A stretch of 64,000 nucleotides of DNA from Gonapodya prolifera JEL478 (taxonomy: Eukaryota; Monoblepharomycota; Monoblepharidomycetes; Monoblepharidales; Gonapodyaceae). Position numbers and translations under genes: made by a program. Location of the stretch: the NCBI GenBank assembly GCA_001574975.1, contig KQ965735.1, positions 324,204 to 388,203 of the forward strand. Reading direction: 5' to 3'. Numbering within the stretch: position 1 is the stretch's first letter; each line of letters starts with the position of its first letter. Below are positions 1 through 12,534 of this stretch, piece by piece. Below the pieces are notes generated by a model, which ran no database searches, was not told where the DNA came from, and saw only the letters and a program-made list of their open reading frames with translations.

Positions 1-175
1 ACCTTCTTAGAGAACCCCCAAGTGCCACCACTGTCCCGCTCACTTACGCCCGCCGGCACCGTATGAACATTCCCGACCAACCCGACCCCGTCCTCCCACA
101 GCGCACATCGGACCACTCGCGCGGCGATGCGACATGAGGGGCCAGGAATTGGAATGTTGCGAGCCGAGTGCAGGG

Positions 176-1025
176 TCAAAGTGAGCGTGGTAGAAACGGG
201 GTGGGGAAGGGGCTGATGAACGGTGAAACGTTAACACATTTTTCTGACATCGCGAAAACACCTACTGTCGCGCTCTTGGGATCTACAATGAGATCTGTAA
301 GGCCGGTGCCATTGAAGCCACGGGTTGGGAGAAGAGAGTCAGACAGTGACCCTCTGCCTATCATTCGTGTTATAAAATCGATGAGGAGAAGGTGTAAAGA
401 AATGTCCACAAAGCGTCTTTGCCTTCTGGACTCAAAGCTTCTCCGTCACCCACCTTCTCTTCGAGCTCTTCCAAGTGCACTTTCAGCGAACGTTTCCGGC
501 ACGTTGCCAAATGTCGAGCGGACCCTTTCCGACACAGACGACCAGCGTCTTCGTAAATGTGGTAGATTGAGAGACCGCATGGTCGTCGGAGATGACAGTG
601 CGGAAGGAGGCGCTGCATGGCATCAACGGTTTTAGTGAAGATGGGGGAAGAAACAACGTTTTTGAAAGAAAGCATAAAAAAAAAATCATTCACGCAAGAA
701 ACTCACTGAGATCAAAACTTCTCACACTTCGCGTGGGAGACCCAGCGTCGCTTCGTCCGTCTGTCCAGCCCCACGAACCTCCATCCCACTCGCTGTCGGC
801 GGGTTTACCCTCTTGCCCCACCACTTCATCCTCCAAAAACGTTCGCGGCACGAAGCCTTCCCTCCCTTGTGCGTCACGAACAAGCCACCATCCGTCGTCC
901 GAGGCGTCGACGAGGATCACAACGTCGCCTGCTCGAAGTGCTAGCTCGTCGTTGCTCGCAGCAATGTGCGAAGAGATCGCACGGAGGAGATGTAAATTGT
1001 TTCCTGCATCTGAGGCTCCTTCCAT
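176..1025 (-). CDS. SH3-domain protein, short, Ser/Arg-rich tail
   Basis: The first exon (start ATG at 1025) encodes an SH3 domain at about residues 12-60: a DELALRAGDVVILV segment, the DDGWWLVRD Trp pair and a GREGFVPRTFLE end, all typical of the fold that binds Pro-rich peptides. The donor GTGAGT lies near 706. The next exon (about 610-440) restores the frame after a GCAG acceptor and is rich in Ser and Arg. A third exon near 350-176 follows a GATAG acceptor. The stop near 176 is uncertain, and the gene could run past the window edge. SH3 adaptors of this kind usually act in polarity or signalling complexes, but no partner can be read here. An SH3 plus Ser-rich tail also ends the pseudokinase at 18.4-21.4 kb. 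The specific function is unknown. Confidence 0.6.
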
Positions 1026-1411
1026 CGTCAAAGAAGTATTGTGTGTGGAGAGATGAGACCGCAGTGATGTGGCTCAGCAACCAAAAGCCCCCCTCATTAT
1101 TCATTGTTGGTGTGGGTGATGGAAGTTACTCTACATGTAACTCAAAGCATTAAAACAAACTAGGGTGGAATAGGGGATCGCCGAAAAAAAATAGTGTACA
1201 CGAAGTGATGAAAGTCTCAGTTGTCGTTGCAAATATGGAAACAAGAGGCTTTAAATTTCACTCTCTAGAGTGATCCATTTGGCGATGCTCAGAGTTTTGT
1301 GGGAGAAGGAAGCTCAAGCAACAACTGCTGCCAAGCCACAACACGAACGGGACAGAACGACGGCATCAAGTAGAAGAGCTCAAGCGCTCACAGCTCCATT
1401 AGAATGCGCTG
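1026..1411. other. intergenic, tail-to-head spacer
   Basis: About 385 bases between two minus-strand genes. It should hold the promoter of the SH3 gene and the 3' end of the coiled-coil gene. AT-rich tracts occur near 1170-1195. No further feature seen. Confidence 0.5.
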
Positions 1412-4400
1412 TCACATACGCCCGTCCCAAACGACAGTATGTTGATCAGGCTCGTTCATCGCAAAGTCTGCGATTGCAGAACATCTCGATCCTTCGATTA
1501 CATCCATGGGCCGTGTGCCCTGCATCTCCGTATACGTGTCCTGCACCATTGCCACGGCGGAATCCACTGGCAAGAGCTTCTTGTTTTCCGTGCTGTGGTT
1601 GAACGCGGTCGATTCCACATACGCCTCAACATCGCCGCCCCCATCAACATCAGCGTCCCCCTCGCCTTCGGCATCTACATCAACATCCATGTCTGCTGGC
1701 ACCGCCCCACGCACTCTAATGCTGTCCTCCCCGGTGAACGTTTCTTGGTAGTCACTTGGAATCACCGCGCTATCAATGTCCTTTCTGGCCTCTCTGCATC
1801 TTTCCCATTCTCTCCTTCTGACCTCCTTCTCCTCCCGCCACTCCTTCTCCCTATCTACTTCTCCTGACCTCCACTTCGCAATCTCCTCTTCCACCTTCTT
1901 CAGCATTGCGTCCACTTCTGCCCCCCTTGCCTCTGCTACACCTTCTCCGTCTTCTGCTGCCCGCTCAATTTTGACCAGATCGGCGTGACATCCTTCTAGT
2001 GCAGCAACAAGCTCTTCCACCCTCCCCTCCGCTGCCCGGAGCTCCCCGACAGCATCCACCTCCGCCTTTGCGGTCCTTTCCAGCTCAGCAGCCGCCAGAG
2101 CGTCTGGTAAGCCTGAACCGATGCCTATCCCACCCTCAGCTTCCTCGAAGGCCGCACGAGCCTTGGCACATTCCGTCGACGACTGCGTGGCTCGCTCTTC
2201 TGCAATCCTAAGGCGAGCACGAGCAACTTCGAGCTCGGAGCGCATTGAGTCGCCTTGAGTGGAAAGTTCCTTAGCCCGGCTGGCCCGCTCGGCAAGGGCG
2301 AGTCGATGCTTGGATGCAACTCGGAAAGAAACACGGGCGCGGCCCATAATCTCATCTATTGTTCTGTGGGGGTCCTCCGGACCGAGAGGTAATAGCCGTT
2401 TAGGTGGTTTAGGAGCCTGAATGAAAGGAGAGGTGATGGTCTGTTATGTTAATTCACGGAAGAAGCATTATCACCTCCCCATCCTTTCCCCTCTCTCTTT
2501 CCTTCCTGCCCTGGATCCCAGTCGTCTTCCTCTGTGTTTGAGAATGGAAGGAAATTTGCGATTGCGACCGTCGGTTTGTAACTGACTCGTCATCGGTGTC
2601 GTCAGCCTAGTGTGTGATTAGCATATCATGGCATATAAAAAGGCTTGCACTTCGGAAGCACCGACTCTCACTCTACTTACTCTGCCTCTTCTCCCAGTGT
2701 AAGGAGATCCACCCCCAGTGCTTCCGCCGAAATCACTTTCGTTCCCGGACCGAGTCTAGTTGCAGAAATGTAAATGATCATGAAGCTGACGTTCGTCAGT
2801 CACCAGTGCCATGAACTCACCCCAGCAACTTGCCTCCTCTTTCTGTCTCTTCCAGATCCACCACCTCCCCCAGACTGATAGGAATATGCTCCGTCACCAA
2901 TGTTGTACGCGCTTCCCCAACCGCTAAAAACACTCTCCGCTTCACTTCCTTCTCTCAATCCAAGCTGCATATCTCCGATGCTTCCATCACCTTCACTCAA
3001 AGCACCCGCCAGTTCATTCTCGTAAACGCTTTTCCTTTTCACTCCGACCCCACCGGCACTTGATCCCACGGAACCCCTCCTCCTGTGCACCCCAAGAGAG
3101 ACACTGACAACAGATTCTGAGTCTGTATCGGCTCCGTCGGGTGTCATGCGTCCGGGACTCCCCATCACGCTCAATCCTGCCCATCCACCAGCAGTATCGA
3201 TTCTGGGAGGTTGTGGAGGTCTCCGCATCCTTGCCGCTGCAGCTCGAGGCGGAAGAACTGGAGGAGGTTGCTGCGGTTGCCCTGGCTGCCGAGGACCATT
3301 CCCACGCTTTGCCGTGGTGCTCTCAGTGGCAACGCGATTGGCGCGAACGTATTCCCGCTCGAAAAAAAAGACACGCGTTCCATCGGCACGGCGGGTGCCG
3401 ACAGGGTATGCGGGGTTGGCGGTGAGCTGCTTTTCAATGAGTTGACGCTGTGGTGTGGTATTGGCGTACTTGACAAGAAATTGCAGCAGAGAAGGATGTT
3501 GATTGGGTGTGGTTTTGCATGCCCCTGGGTAGAAATAGGTGGAGTTCAGTTCAATGTGCGATGGCGGGAAGAGGATGTGAGGCAGGCGAGCTACGTGGTT
3601 CACTGTTCCATTCACATCCAGCGACACTGTTAAAGAAATGGGGCTCAATCCTCAAAGGTGGGTCTACAACTGCATCTACACATCCTGGACAGCTTGTCAC
3701 TCTTCGTGCAAATATGCTGTGTGGAACAACCAACCCTCACGACTCTCCATCAAAGTTACCCACCTACAAGTTCCGCAATTCCAAAATGCCTCCCTTGGTT
3801 CTTCTCGAGGTAATCTGCGACAAACGCTAGCCACAGTCCTTTCACATCGCCATGGGAAGTTACCGGTGCATGGTTTGTGGGAAGTAAGGGAGCTGTGACT
3901 TGAGTTGGAGAGGCAGGGATAGAGGGTGCGTCGGACGCAATCGATGGAGCAGACGTAGTGGATGTTGAGTTTGGCTCTCCAAAAGTTGAGAGCCGCCCAT
4001 CTAGATTAGCATCAAACAGAGGAAGGGCGGGGTCCTCTTGTGACGCTGCATTGTGTGGACTTTGATGCAGCAAAGTGGTGGAGTGATGAGGTGGCGCTTG
4101 GTGGAGGAAGTGTTGAAACCCGCTCGGTCGAACATTATTCGTGCCTGGTATCAGTGATGTTAGGGGAGTAGAATCGGGCCCTATTGGATGTGGAGTGAGC
4201 ACAAGCGTTTTTGATCCCTGCGGTGGGCGCGCGATAAGGGGTGCTGCGATGCTGTGAATGTGTGCCGAGTGATTTAGGTGATGTGCGAGAGTGAGTGGCA
4301 GCGATACGGGTACAGCGGAGTAAGGCATTGGAGTGTGCGTGTGTGTGTTTGTGGGAGGTGAAGGGGGTCTGAGTTGGGTGAGACGGGAGGGCGATGGAGA

Positions 4401-4920
4401 TGCAGAGCCCGAAACAGATGCGGAGGAAGGATTGGAGTCCATGTCTGAATCGTTTTGGGGTGATGGTGAAGGCGAAGGAGACCGTGACGAGTGTATTTGA
4501 TGCAAAGCAGCTGCCATGGAGTAACGGATGGCTGACTGATTGCTAGAAGGAAAAACGGGGCGGCTGTTAATGGAATGGAAACGTTTGATCGAGTTCTCGA
4601 CCTCATAAGGTTACACATGCAAAATTTTTGTCACTTATTCCCATCACACGATGCTCCATCCCGCTCAATCATCTCTCCCATTGAGGTTTCTCACCAGAAC
4701 ACCGTTATCTCCGTGTTCCAGTTTACCATGTCCCCAACGGCACAACTCCCAATGAATGCACGAACTCCATCGATGTCACTCCAAAGATACCCTGACTCAA
4801 GCCAGACCACTCAATTCCATTCTTACTCCAAAGTATATCCCAATCCCCCTTTGATTTGCAGTCTTCGTCACTTGGAGCTCCTCCCTCGCATGTCATCATA
4901 CTCTCCCTTCCTAGCTCCAT
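1412..4920 (-). CDS. long disordered protein with C-terminal coiled-coil module
   Basis: I do not recognise this family. A multi-exon gene is proposed. A first exon at about 4920-4728 (start MELGRESMM) joins through a GTAAAC donor and TTCTAG acceptor, in frame, to a Ser/Pro/His-rich exon (about 4530-3760). Next comes an exon (about 3630-2825) with a compact region containing HPSLLQFLVKYAN and a charged Arg-rich tract, followed by Gly/Ser-rich sequence. Small exons near 2750-2680 and 2610-2440 lead into the last exon. This begins KRLLPLGPEDPHRTIDEIMG and forms a heptad-rich coiled coil (about 2340-1700) with an acidic tail. The gene at 16.8-18.2 kb carries a related module. Whether the 4920-2825 and 2750-1412 parts are one gene rests on splice signals and frame only; two adjacent genes are the alternative. 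Confidence 0.45.
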
Positions 4921-5254
4921 TCGCGTCTCTCCGCCTTCCTTGCACTTCTCCTCACAATTGTCCTGGTTCTGTCGTCCGTGCGACTCAAAAGCTCAACCGA
5001 AAACGCGTCGCCGCTCCCACTTCCTTGAACCTCCATTCCTCTATCGTTTCAGGACACCCATTTCGAAACTTGCTCACGTTTGCGCTCTTTCAGTGTTATC
5101 CAGTCGAGTGCCGTCGCTCGCTCGGCCAAGGTCGCTCCAGTGTGGTGCTCTTGGACGCACTAGGTTTGGTCGGACACCCGGATGATTTTCGATATACATA
5201 TTTAACCGGTTACACATCATCATGACCAGACAAATGTTATGAAAGGTAAAAAAA
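4921..5254. other. intergenic
   Basis: About 330 bases between two minus-strand genes: presumed 3' flank of the YME2-like gene and promoter of the next. No motif stands out. Confidence 0.4.
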
Positions 5255-8200
5255 TTAGTTCCATATCACGGAGGAGTCTTCATTGCTCGCTCTTATGCTC
5301 TCGAGCATCTTTCCCTTCCACTGGGTTGCCGTCACGGAAAGGTCACCAATTTTCTTGGTTGACTTCGCTACTTCTCCTGCTAAGTGGTTTGCTCGGTGCT
5401 CGAGTGCCTGCCGCGCTTCCCTGGTGAGCGAGCTCTTCATCCCCGATGTATCACCTATGATAGAAGCCAGTTGGGAAAGCTCCGTCTCGCAAGTGCGAAT
5501 ATTCTCAGTTTCCTTCGCAATGACATATTTCGAGAGTTGCCAGTTCATTGATGCGGTGTATCGGACATCTAGAGACGAACAGCGCGTCAGAAATGAGAGT
5601 GGACAATGAACAAGATGTAGTGACCTGTATTGACAATGTGCTTGAACGCTGTGCGGTAGACTGGCCGGGCTGCGTGAACGGAGTACGGACGACCTGGGAA
5701 AAGGGGTGCCCGATACATGAGCATATGATTAAATTAAAAAATTTTCTCGCGTTCTTTCAATTTAAACGTCACCATTCTGGAGCGAAATGGAGATGAGCTG
5801 TTCTTCTTCCATTGCCAATAAGGGGGATTCATCTCCCCTAAATACTAAACCATATTTCAATGCATCGAACGAGACCTGGGAACCATCCACGCATCGACAA
5901 AAAACTCTTGAACACTTGACATGGTCGCCACTTACCTCTTCTTTATCCGCTAGTGCCAATACAATCTGCCAGAACTGCTGCTGCGACCAAGGTAATTTCT
6001 TCGTCTCATCGGGATTGTCCCCAAAACCAGACTTTCGGATCTCAGATATGGATTTGGATACCAGTTCTTCAAACGATTCTAAAGGAGCGGAGCATGGCTG
6101 TGAAGAAGTTTCCGAATGACCAGTTGCAGGGGTTATCACCTTTGAAGGTCAATCCGGCTTTGACTTTCTGGACCCAAAGACTCAAATCGGTCATCCGTCC
6201 ACCGAGACCCTCCAAATACTCTCGTAATGATTCTGCGGAAAGGCTTTCCCCGCGTTTTGCAATTGCTTCAGCTTCCCCAGAAAGGCGGGCTTGAACAAAT
6301 CTCGTGGCCCGTTCAACGGGTGCGTCCGTAAGAGTAATTACCTCGAAGGGCCGTGATGGAAGGACTTGCGTGTTCGGAACTCATTAATTGAATCGTCCTT
6401 GATCTTATCTAACAACCAGCCACTTACATTTTCCAAGAGTCTTTCCTGCCCCGGGATTACCCGTCTCAAACACGACATGGGCCAAGTCGTTCTGCACCAA
6501 AAGAGCGCCCCACTCAGCAAGGAGATCCGACATCCAAGCATTCTTTCCTGCTTTGCCCCTGGAGTTTTTCAGGAATCCCGTGATCACAACGACAGGGTAG
6601 TGAATCGCGTCTCGAGCCTCGTCCTGCACTACTGCCGCTTCCAGGGCCTTGTCTTCTCGCTGTTCTCCCTCCACGAGAGGTGCCAACTCGGTACCCTCCA
6701 TCTCACCTGCTGCCTTGTCGGCAGATGACACTTTAGGGCTTGGCCGAGAAGTAGAAAACCTCCGTTTTTGGCTTTTTACGAGAGGAACGTGAACAGCGGC
6801 ACCAGTCGCAGCAGCCCGAGCGGCAGACCCTTCCGCTTGTTCTTCCACGATGCGACCAAGTGCACCGGCCACCTTCTCCAGGACACTTTTGGCACTGTCT
6901 TGAGGTGTTGAAGAAAGGTTGGCTTTTTGTCCGGTCATCGCAGTGATACCTGCATCTGCCTACAGGTGCCCATTGAAATTGAATCAGAACACGTTCGTCA
7001 TTTCCAATCACTGGTGTGCCGCAGTCCACCCACAAGTCCAGCTAACTTTGAGAAGCCAGAAAACGATGGCCTATACCCTGTTTGCTGGGCTAGATGTGCC
7101 AGTACCCGCTCGTCCGTCGATTGTGATAGGAGTGCCTCCGCGTCAATTACCAGGTGGTGCCTGGTGGAGGAGTTTAGCATGCTTCCCCTTCAAACGTCTG
7201 CATCGATTCGCTCAATTCCCACTTAACATTCTCTCCGAGCGCTGTGAGGAGTTCCTTCTTCCCGCTTCCTTCAGGTCCAGTGATCACTACGAACGTGTCC
7301 GGTGAGGACTCAAATATTGATTTGAGCCGCTCTCCGACCTTGACCAAGTCCATATCATCAGACGAGTCAAGGCCGTGTAAAGAGGATGCTGCGGGGTGGG
7401 TGAACAAGGACTCCAGTCGGGAGAGCGAGAACCGGTTGGTAACCTGAGATATTTATGTTAATAAGGGTCGAGTCGTCCTAATTTTCTTGTAGAGCAGAGG
7501 TAGCTTGCCTTGTTAATGATGAAGAACTCCCTCAAGGGATCGAGCAGGGTGTATGACACGAATGCAGCGATGGCGGTTGCGGCGAGCACCATAGCACGCA
7601 TATGCTTATTGATCCAGTCCAGAAGTGACGAAAATACCTGATTCGAACATACAGAGGAAAGTGAATGGGTCATTGAGATTGGAAGCCTCAGAATACTGAT
7701 AACGCTAACCTTTTGTCTTCTTTCGTAAGATACTCCTAACAAGGTCGTCCCATTCTCCTCCCCATGAGCACTGTTCCGGGCCGTAGTAGCCGAGCGGAGG
7801 CTTCGGAAGGTCACGAAGGCGTATCTGGTGGTCGTTGAAAGAATGCAGCAATCCTCAGAAGGACGTTCGGCAACTCCCAACAACCAAGACTTTATTTCTC
7901 ACCGTGGATTCCCCGCAACCTGTGGTGGGAAGGGTCCTTGAACGTCTACGATTTTACCATAGGGACGGAACTCTCGGAAAAGTTGCTCAGTGGTGAGGTC
8001 GGGTCCTCGCAAGAACTCGACGCGAAGCGTTGGTGAAGGGAAGCGTAAGGTCATATCTTCAACAAAGGGATGGCCCTGGCACGCGGAGACAAGAAGCATG
8101 AGACATGGGACAGCAACCTAACCACTCTTTTAGTCTCTCCCATCAAACGCACCTTGACCTCCCACACACCAACCTCCTGCCACCACTCCCAAAATCTCCT

Positions 8201-9025
8201 TACGTGCTTCTTCCTCACCCATTCTGCCACCATTTCAAGGGCCTCTTTGGTTTCACCTCCATAGGAGTAGTTCAACACCATGCCTCCCTCCTTAGGAGAC
8301 GCCACCACGGAGCGAACAACAAAGGGATGAGGGAAAGTCGGCGGAAGCAAATGAGATTCGGCGTATGTTGCAAGTGTGGTTGGTTTTACGGAAACTGTTA
8401 TTAGTTGAGTGTGAGTTAGTACTCCTCCAATGTCTCAGACTGAATGGCACTTGTTGTCCAAAAAATTCTCCAATCTTGCAACACCCCACAGAGCGGTAAG
8501 CAGTCCTACAGATGTGCCTCGACCTCAGATTTCAGACTCACCGAAGAGGTATCGCACGTCCCACCATCCCATTCTAACCGGAACAACGTTGGAGTACCAC
8601 AGTGCGGCGTCCTGCATTGGGACACCTGGAACCTCTGGTACCGACGTTGTCACTGTTGATGTCACAGCAGACGTCGGACTTCCAACACCAGTGGGGGAGG
8701 TCGACGTTCGAGAAGCCACAGTTTCCTCGCCAGGAATTCCCTGGGCCGTTTCCACGGAGGCCGAAATGATTACGTCGTGGCCGCCTTGTAAAGGCGGTGG
8801 TTTTGGTGGGGCTTCATTTGCAAGTCTAACCGAGTTTAGACCGGAGAAGTTGCGAGATAGCCGAAGGTTGAATGAAAAAGAAGGATTTATAGGGCGGGAA
8901 TTTGAAGTGTTGGAGAATGTTTGCAAGTGAAGAAGAGATGGGACGACTCTGCTGGTGCGAGAGGCCATCCCGGCAAGGGATCCCAGCGGAAGACGAGAGG
9001 CGAAGCCGAGGTATGAAAGCGACAT
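5255..9025 (-). CDS. YME2: mitochondrial inner-membrane RRM/AAA protein, YME2-like
   Basis: YME2 (mitochondrial escape protein 2) is an inner-membrane protein with an RNA-recognition motif and an AAA-type NTPase region that influences mtDNA maintenance. Exon 1 starts at ATG 9025 with an Arg/Ser-rich presequence and contains the family-typical LWYSNVVPVRMGWWDVRYLF stretch (8590-8530). Downstream exons give the RRM-like region (FLRGPDLTTEQLFREFRPYG, about 8010-7950) and a membrane segment (AMVLAATAIAAFVSYTLL, about 7600-7540). They also give a Walker A motif, ITGPEGSGKKELL (about 7290-7250), then ITGFLKNSRGKAGKN and the C-terminal helical region ending near 5255. About nine exons are needed, with donors and acceptors visible between these blocks. 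Order and spacing agree with the family. Exact exon borders were not all resolved. Confidence 0.85.
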
Positions 9026-9537
9026 TCTTTTTTTGGAGTAGAACGTTGACAGGGCGGATGTGATACGACTTGTTCAGAGATTTGTCCGATGGCACTAGTC
9101 CTGGTTGATTCAACTGGGCCCCAAATGATTTTCGGTAAAGCCAAGACTGAGAACTAAATGTGGTGGTGATGGTGCAATTCATTTGTGGGGTCTCCAAGGT
9201 TGTGCTTCAGACAGAGGTTGCTCACGTTTGGACTTTCCGGTCAGCGTCTCCTGTTTTCTCCCTTGATGAGCTCCTGCGATCCAATCTATCCTCGGATCCT
9301 AAACTTCTGGATGGATTGATTATAGCAGAACACGTCGAATGGGGACCGGCAAATTTTACGGTAGAAAGAAATGCACCTCCACCCTTCCACGGCACGACCT
9401 TAGCAAAATTTAATTGGGCCAGACGAATATCCAGGCCCGAATATCCGATCCACCCCCCCTTCGTTAAGTAGTAATTCAATTTGCTTATTATCACTCCAGC
9501 ATTTACATATTGACGGCGATGAGGGACCATGTCATAT
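9026..9537. other. intergenic
   Basis: About 510 bases: promoter side of the YME2-like gene and 3' flank of the alcohol dehydrogenase. The open frames inside lack splice-supported continuity or recognisable domains. No feature assigned. Confidence 0.4.
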
Positions 9538-11590
9538 TTAGTCCCGCGCGAGGATAATGACACCGCGGGCGACCTCGCCCTTCTTCAGAAGCTCGAAACC
9601 TTCATTGATCTCATCGAGAGTATCTGAGGGTAAGTGGGAGTGAGGTGACGGGGAAACTGAGAAAACAGGGTTTCATCCAAATACTCACATTCCTTGGACA
9701 CCAATTCATCGAGCATGAGGCGCTTTTGCTCGTACAAGTTGAGGAGGCGTGGCATGTCGACCTGCGATCGGGCGCTCCCGTCTGCGAAAGATAATGGGTG
9801 GCACGTTAAGTAAGGCAGGGAGCAAACAAGAAGAATCGTCACTCACAAAGTGAGCCCACAATCCGCTTCTCAGTCAACGCAAGCATGAAGGCGTTAATGG
9901 ACAGCATTTGTGTCTGCGGGGCGATGCCGACAGCAACGACAGTTCCACCGCCCTTGATCATCATGAAGCCTTGCTCCAAAACTTTCGCATTGCCGATGCA
10001 GTCCAACACTGATGTAGAATTGAGTCAGATTTTGGAAATCAAATACACAGTACTCCAATCGCACGTACCGTAGTCGACACCTCCGGGGCAAATCTTGTGC
10101 ACCTCAGCGATGGTGTCCGCGACTTCCTTTCCGTTGATGACGTGGGTGGCACCGAACTGTTTGGCGAAGTCAAGCTTGTTTTGGAGAAGATCAATACCAA
10201 TAATTTGATCGCAACCAGCGATACGCGCTCCCTGAACGCGAGATAAAACAGAAGAGTTTTGGACCGAGGTTTTACAGCATAAAGTGTCACTCAAAAACAT
10301 ACCTGGATGGCGTTCAGTCCGACACCACCGCAGCCCACAACGACGACAGTTGTTCCGACAGTCGCCTTGGCGGTGTTTACAACGGCGCCCACACCTGTTG
10401 AACACCATCAATTAAACTATTGATTTCGGAGGGAGGACATGGTTGTAAACGAACCGGTCATGACAGCGCATCCGACGAGAGAGGCTCTGTTAAGGGGGAT
10501 CGATTTCTTCACCGGGAGGAGTTGCTCCTGCGGGATCACAGTGTATTCGGAGTAGAGGGACACCTGCAATCACAGTCGATCACAGTCACACCAAAACTGT
10601 GCGAGAGCCATTAACTACAACATACGGTGGACATTGAAAGAATGCCTTCGCCCGTCTCGGCGTCCTTGATTCGGGTGGTGTTGTCGAAGTGTTTTCCAGT
10701 CTCACGGGTGGAGTGGCCGTTGCAGCAAGCCGGGCGACCTGTTGTGACAGTTCAGGAGGAAATTGAAGGCAGACTGAAAGGGTGTGAGAAAAATTTGTGA
10801 CGCACCAGTCTGGCACGGCTCGCAAGTTCCACAGTTGGCGGTGAACAAGGCGATCACGTGGTCCCCGGGTTGAAAACGTGTTACGCCGGGGCCAACAGAA
10901 ACAACGATGCCAGCACCCTCGTGTCCGAGAATCATTGGGAGTGGCGACAGCAGTGGCCCTGAAGAAATGGAAGCGGGAATGTGAGTTCAAACAGTACTAG
11001 CCGGCCTTCTGTCGTTGAAAAGGATCAAAACTAACAGTCGCCTTTGATCATCTGAATTGCGGTCGATTTTGTGAGTCAATGAGACACATTTGTCTTCAAT
11101 GTGTTCACGAAGCACTTACGTGGAGGTCTGCGCAAGTGCAAATCCAAGGAAAAACAGCCAAAAACATGAATACAGCTTTTAAACTAGTTGCCCCATGCAA
11201 TACAAGGCTCACCACTGTGGCAAACACCAGCTGCAAACGAAAATGGTCGGTACTTCATATCCGATCGCCGACGCAAGTCAAAATCCTTACCAGCCACCGT
11301 TCGAACAAAGACTTCTCCGAACTTGGGCGCATCCACTAACACGTCCCGGATGACCAGAGGCTGGTTGTATTCCTTCAAGACAGCAGCTAATCCGAAGATT
11401 CGAAATGTTTGTTAAGACACAAACAAACAACAGGAATGAGGCGAATCCAAAACGCTCACCTCTGCATTTGAAAGGGAAAGTTGGGTTCGAAGGGATTGAT
11501 ACGGCTTGCGAAGTGAAGAGACGTGGAATGGTATCGGGACAACGACATTGGTCAATACAGGGAAGAATCCGACGAGGAGACTTGAAACAC
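9538..11590 (-). CDS. zinc-dependent alcohol dehydrogenase (MDR family, class III-like)
   Basis: Oxidises an alcohol or aldehyde adduct with NAD(P). Many very small exons rebuild the MDR fold in order: [20 protein letters not shown], then GVCHSDLH (catalytic zinc Cys, split by a GTGAGC intron), then [20 protein letters not shown], where two introns flank an exon of about 16 bases. The structural-zinc loop [11 protein letters not shown] follows, then the Rossmann motif [16 protein letters not shown] and the C-terminal GVIILARD with stop at 9538. The first exon ends KCR before a GTGAGC donor at about 11456, and the join to AAVLKEYNQ is in frame. The initiating ATG is not clear, because the frame runs upstream to about 11590 with no in-frame ATG seen; another 5' exon is likely. 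The substrate cannot be read from sequence. The intron density is high for the window. Confidence 0.85.
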
Positions 11591-12534
11591 ACAAGCCATG
11601 ATGTGGAAATGTTTCGGTGGAGTACGAGTTGGATGGATGGAGAGAAAGAAGGTCACGGAAATTACGAATTTCGGAGTGAACGGCGGGGGTGAAGATCCCG
11701 ACCGGCAGGCAGCGCAGCTTAGGCTAAATCAAATGAATTTATGCCGCGAAAACGCCGCCTCACGTTCATGATGTGGAGACCAAAAATTTAAAAAAAAAAT
11801 GTCAAGGGATGAAAAAACACACAGCTGTGCGAGGAATGCGGCCCGGCACAGGCGTGGAATTTTACTCCAATATTTCCTTTCCTGTCACCCAAACCTTTCC
11901 AATACTTTCAACGGACGCACGCAAGGCTGGGAACCTCCAAATCAGTCGCAGTACTTTTGTGAGCAAAGTGTGCGGTGTTTTCAGTCGTTTCGTCATTTGT
12001 TTGCTCGCGTCATCACCTTCGCTTTCCTGTTCTGTTCTGGTCCCACCGCTTTTCACGTCTCAGAGTGCACGCAGCTTCCATGGTCTTCTTGCTGACTTCA
12101 TCATCCGGTGAATGTGTCGCCTTTGACGTGCTTTGTCAAGCATCAACCCTTGCCACCATGCACTTGTCCCATTCAAGCAACGTGAAAACACACAAACAGG
12201 GCACTCGTACCTTGACGAACAGCAATTTTTTGCGCAGAGGTCTCGAGAATACCGTGGGAGACTGTGAGATTAGGCGTAAAAAGTTCAAGCTTTAAAGTCG
12301 CTTTATTGTCATGGATCACGTGTGCGAGAACATATTAGTCCCATTCCAAGTCAAAGCCAGACTGTCAGAGCACACCACGACAAGCGTGGAATCGCTTGTA
12401 CCCTTACTTGAAACGTGCGACATTGCGGTCTGGTATCAAAATAAATGCGTTCTTGAATTTTCTTCAGATAGACAAATTACAAGTGTAGCATGTTGCTAAA
12501 ATGCAAGTAGTTCCTGAATTTGCACAGAGGTGTC
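11591..12534. other. intergenic, about 940 bases without a gene
   Basis: Lies upstream of the alcohol dehydrogenase and downstream of the P450. Open frames here are short, low in codon bias and not joined by plausible splice sites. I saw no tRNA boxes, repeats or known motif. It may contain the missing first exon of the dehydrogenase near its low-coordinate end. Confidence 0.4.

Noticed and set aside
4575-5225. Plus-strand open frame of 216 codons
   Set aside because: It overlaps the proposed first minus-strand exon, has no recognisable domain, and the minus-strand reading joins in frame to the next exon.
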